5,610 nucleotides of DNA from Candidatus Elulimicrobium sp. (lineage in GTDB: Bacteria > Patescibacteriota > Minisyncoccia > Moranbacterales > UBA9337): positions 1 through 5,610 of the forward strand of contig DYKS01000033.1 in NCBI GenBank assembly GCA_020722485.1, written 5' to 3'. Shown piece by piece: positions 3,687 to 5,610 of the stretch. The notes beneath the pieces were generated by a model. The model was given only the letters and a program-made list of their open reading frames with translations. It was not told where the DNA came from and searched no databases. Position 1 is the stretch's first letter. Each line of letters opens with the position of its first letter. Both the position numbers and the translations under genes were made by a program.

Positions 3687-5528
3687 TTAAGATGTTTCCG
3701 CCAAAAGACGACTCCAATAAATCAGTTCCTGCGTCGTTTTGGAAATTGCTTCATTGTCTCTTTTTGCTTCCTCTTCGCGCAAAACCGCGGTAAGTTTTTC
3801 CATTTTTTCTTTGATAAATTCTTTTTTTAATTCCAAAAAATAATTTTCCAAAAGATCTTTAATTTTTTCTTTTTCTTCTCCGGATTCAGAAAAATTCATC
3901 CACGTCGAAGCGGTTTTGGTTTCAAAATAAATTTTTTCCAAAAAGTTTTCCGCCTCCGACAAATAAGGAAGAATTTTTTCAAAATCGAAATCCGCTTGGT
4001 CTCCTTTTTCCAAAATTATTTTTTTAGCCGCGCTATCGGGAAAATATTTTTCTATTTCCGCGCGCCAATTTTTTGCCGCTTCTTTCCATAAAACAGGACA
4101 TGTCAATAATAAACCGATTATTTCTTTGCGAATAACCTGAGCGCGGGAATAAACAGGCGCGACAAATTTTGGTTTTTTTTCTTCATTTTGAATGAAAGGG
4201 GATCGATTTTGAAAACGTCTTAATTCATCTAGAAAAATTTTTTCGTCCGTATCTAATTCGCGCGCCAATTGCTTCGCCCAGTGTTCTTTTTCTATTGGAT
4301 TAGAAAAATGACTAATCAATTCTAGTAATTCTTCCGCGATTATTTTTTTCTCTTGAATATTGTTTTTATTATAGCGAGAAAAAACACGACGGAAAAAATA
4401 CTCTGTTGCCGGAACAGATTCAAGAATAGTTTTTCTAAGCAATTCTGGATTTTCCTTTGCTAAATCAGCGGCATCTTTGCCTTTCTCAGTGGTGGCAATA
4501 GAAACATTGAAATCTTTTTCAAAAGCCATACGCGCGCTTTTTTCAGCGGCTAATTGCCCAGCTTTATCCATATCAAAAAACAAAATTAAATTATTGCTCC
4601 AGCGACGTAAGATATCTAACTGCTCGGAAGTTAAGGCTGTTCCCGAAACGGCAATCGCATTTGTGATACCCGCTTGATGACAAGCAATAACATCCGCATT
4701 GCCTTCCACTAGAACCGCTACATTTTTTTCTTTAATGCTATTTTTAGCTTTATCTAAACCATACAAAACACGACTTTTATAGTAAATTTCCGTTTCCGGC
4801 GTATTGACATATTTAGCTTGACTTTCATCACCGCCGGGAGCTACGCGCGCCGAGAATCCGATTATTTTACCCATAACGTCGGTGATAGGAAATATTATTC
4901 GATCTCGAAAACGATCATAATAACGATTTGAATTTTCAGCGCGCGAATTTATTTCGTATTTTGATTTTGATATTTCTTTATTTACCAACAAACCGGATTT
5001 CATTATATTCTCCACGCTATAACCTCGTTCAGATAAAAATTCTAAAACATTTCTCCAACCAGCGGGAGCGTAACCTAATCGAAAAGCGCGCGCGGTCTCT
5101 TCCTTGATTCCCCGCTCCACCAAATATGACTGGATTTTTTTACCGCCAGCGTTTTCCCATAATTGTTTTTCGTAAAAACGAGTGGCTAACTCCAAAATTT
5201 CTAAGGTTTTGTTTTTGGAATTGTTTTGGGACGCGTTGATTTGATATTGGGATAAATCCACTCCAGTTCTTTCAGCTAAAATTTTCAAGGCTTCTTTGAA
5301 GTCTAAATTTTCTATTTCCATTAAAAAAGCAAACGCGTCTCCCCCTTTGCCGCAACCAAAACAATGCCAAAATTGCTTTTCCTCGTTTACATAAAAAGAA
5401 GGTGTTTTCTCATTATGAAACGGACACAATGCTTTCCAGTTAACGCCCGCTTTCTCTAAACGGACATATTCGCCGATGAGATCAACGATATTAAGTTTTG
5501 ATTTAATTTCTTCCGGAGCGGAATTCAT
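3687..5528 (-). CDS. dnaG: DNA primase DnaG
   Basis: DnaG makes the short RNA primers for lagging-strand synthesis and works with the replicative helicase DnaB. From the ATG at 5528 the protein has 613 residues, near the E. coli length of 581. The CHC2 zinc-binding domain (about 1-95) has Cys35, His38, Cys56 and Cys59 in CPFH...CFGC. The catalytic core N-part (about 105-260) includes 'YYDRFRDRIIFPITDVMGKIIGFSARV'. The Toprim domain (about 268-352) has Glu275 in VEGNADV, GTALT at 296-300, Asp319 and Asp321 in FFDMDKAG, and Asp352/Asp355 in GKDAAD. The C-terminal helical region (about 455-613) is placed where the helicase-binding domain lies. The ATG at 5528 is preferred because family homology ('EEIKSKLNIVDLIGEYV') starts just after it; a TTG at 5537 would add three residues. 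Neither has a clear Shine-Dalgarno. rpoD follows on the same strand, the conserved primase-sigma order. Confidence 0.97.
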   Translation of the reverse strand: MNSAPEEIKSKLNIVDLIGEYVRLEKAGVNWKALCPFHNEKTPSFYVNEEKQFWHCFGCGKGGDAFAFLMEIENLDFKEALKILAERTGVDLSQYQINASQNNSKNKTLEILELATRFYEKQLWENAGGKKIQSYLVERGIKEETARAFRLGYAPAGWRNVLEFLSERGYSVENIMKSGLLVNKEISKSKYEINSRAENSNRYYDRFRDRIIFPITDVMGKIIGFSARVAPGGDESQAKYVNTPETEIYYKSRVLYGLDKAKNSIKEKNVAVLVEGNADVIACHQAGITNAIAVSGTALTSEQLDILRRWSNNLILFFDMDKAGQLAAEKSARMAFEKDFNVSIATTEKGKDAADLAKENPELLRKTILESVPATEYFFRRVFSRYNKNNIQEKKIIAEELLELISHFSNPIEKEHWAKQLARELDTDEKIFLDELRRFQNRSPFIQNEEKKPKFVAPVYSRAQVIRKEIIGLLLTCPVLWKEAAKNWRAEIEKYFPDSAAKKIILEKGDQADFDFEKILPYLSEAENFLEKIYFETKTASTWMNFSESGEEKEKIKDLLENYFLELKKEFIKEKMEKLTAVLREEEAKRDNEAISKTTQELIYWSRLLAETS

Positions 5529-5564
5529 ACGACTCAAATTAAAAAATTATTGAAATAAAAATGT

Positions 5565-5593
5565 TTTATAATCTTATAAAAGATTAACATTAA
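5565..5593 (-). promoter_or_regulatory. Candidate dnaG promoter
   Basis: Minus strand: TTAATG (5588-5593), a 17-base spacer and TATAAA (5565-5570, 5 of 6 of the -10 consensus). The -35 match is weak (3 of 6). Transcription would start near 5558, about 30 bases before the ATG. The -10 lies inside a palindrome TTTTATAA-TC-TTATAAAA (5564-5581), which could be an operator or simply an AT-rich coincidence. Confidence 0.4.
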
Positions 5594-5610
5594 AATTTAA
5601 GAATGGCTAG

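Noticed and set aside
4477..4677. Plus-strand open frame of 66 codons
   Set aside because: Lies wholly antisense to the Toprim region of dnaG, which is strongly conserved; no start signal.
1..5610. Alternative genetic code with TGA read as an amino acid
   Set aside because: All core proteins are full length under the standard code with no in-frame TGA, and stops used are TAA and TAG.

Overview
This is an AT-rich bacterial chromosomal window carrying housekeeping genes. It most likely comes from a Candidate Phyla Radiation (Patescibacteria, Parcubacteria-like) genome or a similarly reduced one. The evidence is a trimmed MscL, an L19 with a charged tail, a primary sigma factor with a lysine-only basic N-terminus, a DnaG of the 'LEKAGVNWKALCPFHNEKTPSF' type, and four core genes without a Shine-Dalgarno sequence. 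The genetic code looks standard: the core genes have no in-frame TGA and end in TAA or TAG. The lineage call is an inference from protein style, not a search result.

Layout from left to right. 1-179 (-): 5' part of a gene cut by the window edge, possibly phosphoribosyltransferase-like, with its own promoter and a good ribosome binding site; it is clearly more GC-rich than the core genes. 290-326: terminator of the next minus-strand unit. 327-576: a GC-rich, hairpin-rich stretch with no convincing gene. 577-653 (-): tRNA-Val(TAC) with encoded CCA. 764-844 (-): tRNA-Leu(GAG) without encoded CCA. 893-1345 (-): rplS (ribosomal protein L19). A divergent promoter region follows, then mscL on the plus strand (1509-1823). 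A symmetric hairpin at 1841-1870 separates mscL from the convergent rpoD (1883-3238, -). A 448-base intergenic region carries a palindromic REP/MITE-like element. dnaG (3687-5528, -) and its upstream region fill the rest.

How the genes work together. rplS, tRNA-Leu and tRNA-Val form one same-strand translation unit, with an extra promoter likely just before tRNA-Val. dnaG followed by rpoD keeps the classic primase-sigma order of the macromolecular synthesis operon, but rpsU is not seen and the two genes are separated by a long AT-rich spacer, so rpoD probably has its own promoter. MscL is an independent osmotic safety valve.

I found no CRISPR array, transposase, toxin-antitoxin pair or new multi-gene system. 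The most noteworthy items are the element between dnaG and rpoD that may supply part of the rpoD promoter, the GC-rich structured tail and composition shift beside the 3' end of tRNA-Val, and the strongly basic sigma factor N-terminus.
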